Made by a program: the position numbers and the translations under genes. The notes under the pieces were generated by a model. It searched no databases, had not been told where the DNA came from, and worked only from the letters and a program-made list of their open reading frames with translations. A stretch of 11,311 bases of DNA from an uncultured Alcaligenaceae bacterium (GTDB lineage Bacteria; Pseudomonadota; Gammaproteobacteria; Burkholderiales; Burkholderiaceae_B). How positions within the stretch are numbered: the first letter of the stretch is position 1; every line of letters begins with the position of its first letter. This document shows positions 7,093-11,311 of this stretch, in pieces. Location of the stretch: positions 1 to 11,311 of the forward strand of contig CALEQZ010000052.1 in NCBI GenBank assembly GCA_937908115.1. Reading direction: 5' to 3'.

Positions 7093-7137
7093 GCCGCGAC
7101 AGACGGCGCAACGCAGCACTGACACCTTAGCTTCTCC

Positions 7138-9423
<2,286 letters not shown>

Positions 9424-9453
9424 GGCCTGCCGCGACCCGCTGGCCGCCGACGC

Positions 9454-9480
9454 GTGGCCGGCGGGCCCGGCCACTTTCCC
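9454..9480 (+). terminator. Probable maeB terminator
   Basis: GTGGCCGG (9454-9461) pairs with CCGGCCAC (9467-9474) around a CGGGC loop and is followed by TTTCCC. The site begins 31 bases after the maeB stop. The stem is strong but the T tract is only three long, so termination may be partial. Confidence 0.5.
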
Positions 9481-9509
9481 CCGCCCGCCGGGCGGCGCGC
9501 ACGGCGGGC

Positions 9510-9515
9510 TATGAT
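9510..9515 (+). promoter_or_regulatory. Candidate -10 of the membrane-protein pair
   Basis: TATGAT (5 of 6 matches) lies 43 bases before the DUF2214-type start codon and after the maeB terminator. No recognisable -35 occurs at 16-18 bp, so this is a weak call. Transcription would start near 9522. Confidence 0.3.
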
Positions 9516-9558
9516 TTGCGCCGTACGCGGACGATCCGCCCATCCACGGGAATCCGAC

Positions 9559-10008
9559 ATGACCCAAGACGCCTTGCTGGCCTGGCTGCACTACCTGGCC
9601 ATCTTCGTCCTGATCGTCGCGCTCACGGCCGAGGCCGTGCTGCTGCGGCCCGGCCTGGGAGCCGCGACGATCCGCCGGCTGGCCAACTATGACCGGCTAT
9701 ACCTGGTCGCTGCGCTGGCCGTGCTGGCCACCGGCGGGCTGCGCCTGTCCCTGGGCGCCAAGGGCATGGCGTTCTACCTTGCCAACCCTTGGTTTCACGC
9801 CAAGATCGGCCTGTTCGTGCTCATCGGCCTGTGCTCGATCCCGCCGACCATCGCCTTCCTGCGCTGGCGGCGCCAGGCCGGCGCCGCGGACTTTTCCCCG
9901 CCGGACGGCGAAGTGACCCGCGCCCGCCGCTGGGTCATGGTCGAAACGCACCTCATCGTGCTGCTGCCACTGTTTGCCGCGCTGATGGCGCGCGGCGTGT
10001 CGATGTAG
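9559..10008 (+). CDS. DUF2214-type four-helix membrane protein
   Basis: This is a small inner-membrane protein of unknown function (149 residues). I recognise it as DUF2214-like from its overall pattern, without a search. Four hydrophobic segments are visible at about 7-29, 46-66, 82-103 and 128-146, with an Arg-rich loop (LRWRRQ) after the third. Histidines sit at or near membrane segments: H11 (WLHYLAIF), H80 (NPWFHAKIGL) and H131 (ETHLIVLL). The WFHAKI element resembles a motif in other small four-helix membrane families such as HemJ and CopD-like proteins, so metal or haem binding is possible but unproven. The ATG is preceded by GGGAA at 9548-9552, and the conserved first helix starts right after it. 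Longer upstream in-frame starts would add a Gly/Arg-rich stretch with no membrane logic. The next gene begins 12 bases after the stop, suggesting an operon with the TauE/SafE permease. Confidence 0.85.
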   Translation: MTQDALLAWLHYLAIFVLIVALTAEAVLLRPGLGAATIRRLANYDRLYLVAALAVLATGGLRLSLGAKGMAFYLANPWFHAKIGLFVLIGLCSIPPTIAFLRWRRQAGAADFSPPDGEVTRARRWVMVETHLIVLLPLFAALMARGVSM

Positions 10009-10020
10009 GCGGCCGCGCGC

Positions 10021-10776
10021 GTGGAGGGCATCTACCTGGTCGTCGGCCTGGGCGCTGCGCTTGCGGCATTCGTCCAAGGATTGGCCGGATTCGGCTTCGG
10101 CCTGACCGCCATGTCGGTCTGGGCCTGGACGCTGGAGCCCCAGCTGGCGGCCGTGCTGGCGGTGTTCGGCGGCTTGGCCGGCCAGGTGCTCGCCGCCTGC
10201 ACGGTGCGCCGCGGCCTGGCATTCGGCCTCCTATGGCCGTTCATCGCCGGCGGCTTGGCCGGGGTGCCGCTAGGGACTTGGCTGCTGCCCTACCTGGATG
10301 CCGCCTGGTTCAAGGCCATCGTCGGCGCGATACTGGCGCTGTGGTGCCCGGCCATGCTGTTATCGGCCAACCTGCCCCGCATCTCGGCGGATAACCGCCT
10401 GGCCGATGCCGCAATAGGCATGGCCGGCGGCGTCATGGGCGGCCTGGGTGGATTCACTGGCCTGCTTCCGACCCTATGGTGCACGCTGCGCGGCATGGGC
10501 AAGGACGCGCAGCGCGCGATCATCCGGAACTTCAACCTGGCGATGCTGGCCGTGGCGATGTCGCTCTACCTGGCCCGCGGCATGGTCACGCGCCCCATGC
10601 TGCCACTGTTTGCGCTGGTGCTGCCGGCCATCCTGCTGCCCGCGCTGGCCGGTTCGCGCGTGTATGCGCGCATCAGCGACGCCGCCTTCCGGCGCGTGGT
10701 GCTGGCGCTCTTGACGGCATCGGGCGCGGCCATGCTGGCCTCGGGCTTGGCCACGCTGCTGGCCCGTGGCAGCTAA
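10021..10776 (+). CDS. TauE/SafE (TSUP) family membrane permease
   Basis: This is a 251-residue integral membrane protein of the sulfite exporter TauE/SafE family, whose characterised members move small organic or sulfur anions such as sulfite, sulfoacetate or organic acids. It has about seven to eight hydrophobic segments. The two Gly-rich half-repeats typical of the family appear as QGLAGFGFG (19-27) and GGVMGGLGGFTG (136-147), the second leading into LLPTLWCTLRGM. The start is GTG at 10021. The upstream in-frame codon at 10006-10008 is the stop of the preceding gene, and the next ATG (10111) would delete the first helix and its Gly motif. No clear Shine-Dalgarno precedes the GTG, so translation may be coupled to the preceding gene, 12 bases upstream. 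Substrate is unknown. It converges on gltA. Confidence 0.88.
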   Translation: MEGIYLVVGLGAALAAFVQGLAGFGFGLTAMSVWAWTLEPQLAAVLAVFGGLAGQVLAACTVRRGLAFGLLWPFIAGGLAGVPLGTWLLPYLDAAWFKAIVGAILALWCPAMLLSANLPRISADNRLADAAIGMAGGVMGGLGGFTGLLPTLWCTLRGMGKDAQRAIIRNFNLAMLAVAMSLYLARGMVTRPMLPLFALVLPAILLPALAGSRVYARISDAAFRRVVLALLTASGAAMLASGLATLLARGS

Positions 10777-10835
10777 GGCGCCTTCCAGCCGCGCGCCGTT
10801 TCCCGCCGCCCGCCTCGTTTCCCCACGCAGGCATG

Positions 10836-10867
10836 AAAAAAGCCCCGGGACGAGGCCCCCGGGGCTT
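10836..10867 (-). terminator. Intrinsic terminator of gltA
   Basis: On the minus strand GCCCCGGG (10865-10858) pairs with CCCGGGGC (10849-10842) around an eight-base loop. It is followed by six T residues (10841-10836), and two further A-T pairs extend the stem. This is a textbook Rho-independent terminator about 40 bases after the gltA stop. On the plus strand the stem is followed by TTCCGG, so it would end the TauE/SafE transcript only weakly. Confidence 0.88.
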
Positions 10868-10878
10868 CCGGCATTTGG

Positions 10879-10901
10879 CGCCGGGCGTACGGCGCCCGGC
10901 G
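10879..10901 (-). repeat. 9-bp inverted repeat just after the gltA stop
   Basis: CGCCGGGCG (10879-10887) and CGCCCGGCG (10893-10901) are exact reverse complements around a 5-base spacer. The repeat starts seven bases past the gltA stop codon and precedes the main terminator. In the mRNA it would form a second stable hairpin, possibly protecting the 3' end from exonucleases. It lacks a T tract. Confidence 0.45.
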
Positions 10902-10908
10902 GACCGCG

Positions 10909-11311
10909 TCAGCGCTTGTCGCGCGGCGGCACCTGGCGCGGCGCGTGGCCCGTAAAGAGCTGGCGCGGACGGCCGATCTTGTAGTCGGGGTCGGACAGCA
11001 TCTCGTTCCACTGGGCAATCCAGCCGACGGTGCGGGCGAGCGCGAAGATGGCGGTGAACAGCGACGTCGGAATGCCGATGGCACGCTGCACGATGCCCGA
11101 GTAGAAGTCGACGTTAGGATACAGCTTGCGCTGCACGAAGTAGTCGTCTTCCAGGGCGATGCGCTCGAGCTCCATGGCGAGCTTGAACAGCGGGTCGTTC
11201 TCCAGCCCGAGCGCGGCGAGCACTTCCTTGCAGGTTTCCTGCATCAGCTTGGCGCGCGGGTCGTAGTTCTTGTAGACGCGGTGGCCAAAGCCCATCAGGC
11301 GCACGCCCGAG
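10909..11311 (-). CDS. gltA: Citrate synthase, C-terminal part
   Basis: Citrate synthase condenses oxaloacetate and acetyl-CoA, the first step of the TCA cycle. Only the last 133 residues are present; the gene continues beyond the right edge. The visible part begins SGVRLMGFGHRVYKNYDPRA, containing the catalytic His of FGHRVYKN. It continues with the catalytic Asp in KLYPNVDFYSG and the substrate-binding arginines in ARTVGW and RPRQLFTG. It aligns by eye with residues from about 295 to the end of E. coli GltA (hexameric type II), ending at a TGA (10911-10909). The start codon is not in the window. The gene converges on the TauE/SafE gene and is followed by a 9-bp hairpin and a strong terminator. 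Confidence 0.97.
   Translation of the reverse strand, partial: SGVRLMGFGHRVYKNYDPRAKLMQETCKEVLAALGLENDPLFKLAMELERIALEDDYFVQRKLYPNVDFYSGIVQRAIGIPTSLFTAIFALARTVGWIAQWNEMLSDPDYKIGRPRQLFTGHAPRQVPPRDKR

Overview
The window is a chromosomal central-metabolism segment from a high-GC betaproteobacterium. The protein sequences, and the sucA-sucB, lrp, E1, maeB and gltA neighbourhood, look like Bordetella or a close Alcaligenaceae relative such as Achromobacter. This assignment comes from recognition, not a search. I see no mobile element, CRISPR array, tRNA or rRNA, and nothing suggesting recent transfer. Coding density is high and no gene-free stretch exceeds 300 bases.

Left part (1-4096, minus strand): the 5' part of sucB (E2 of 2-oxoglutarate dehydrogenase, cut by the window edge) lies 48 bases downstream of a complete sucA (E1). 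A leader of about 165 nt precedes sucA. It has a plausible sigma-70 promoter, several hairpins and three copies of GGTGAAGC, and fits the place where the Burkholderiales 'sucA RNA' motif is expected. Upstream of it lies a complete Lrp/AsnC-family regulator gene.

Middle (4097-6910): the regulator is divergent from a complete gene for a homodimeric, AceE-like 2-oxo acid dehydrogenase E1, best matched to the MdeB type (2-oxobutyrate in Pseudomonas putida). Between them is a perfect 9+3+9 inverted repeat, the probable Lrp operator. No E2, E3 or methionine gamma-lyase gene accompanies this E1.

Right part (6911-11311): a 227-bp intergenic region packed with three inverted repeats leads to maeB (NADP malic enzyme with a C-terminal phosphotransacetylase-like domain). 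A terminator-like hairpin follows, then a two-gene membrane pair: a DUF2214-type four-helix protein and a TauE/SafE-family permease. These converge on the 3' part of gltA (citrate synthase, minus strand), which ends in a strong intrinsic terminator.

Metabolically, gltA, sucA and sucB are TCA-cycle enzymes. MaeB feeds pyruvate from malate. The AceE/MdeB-like E1 would turn a 2-oxo acid, perhaps 2-oxobutyrate from methionine or threonine, into an acyl-CoA using E2/E3 encoded elsewhere. The most interesting material is regulatory: the sucA leader, the Lrp operator and the hairpin-rich maeB leader.
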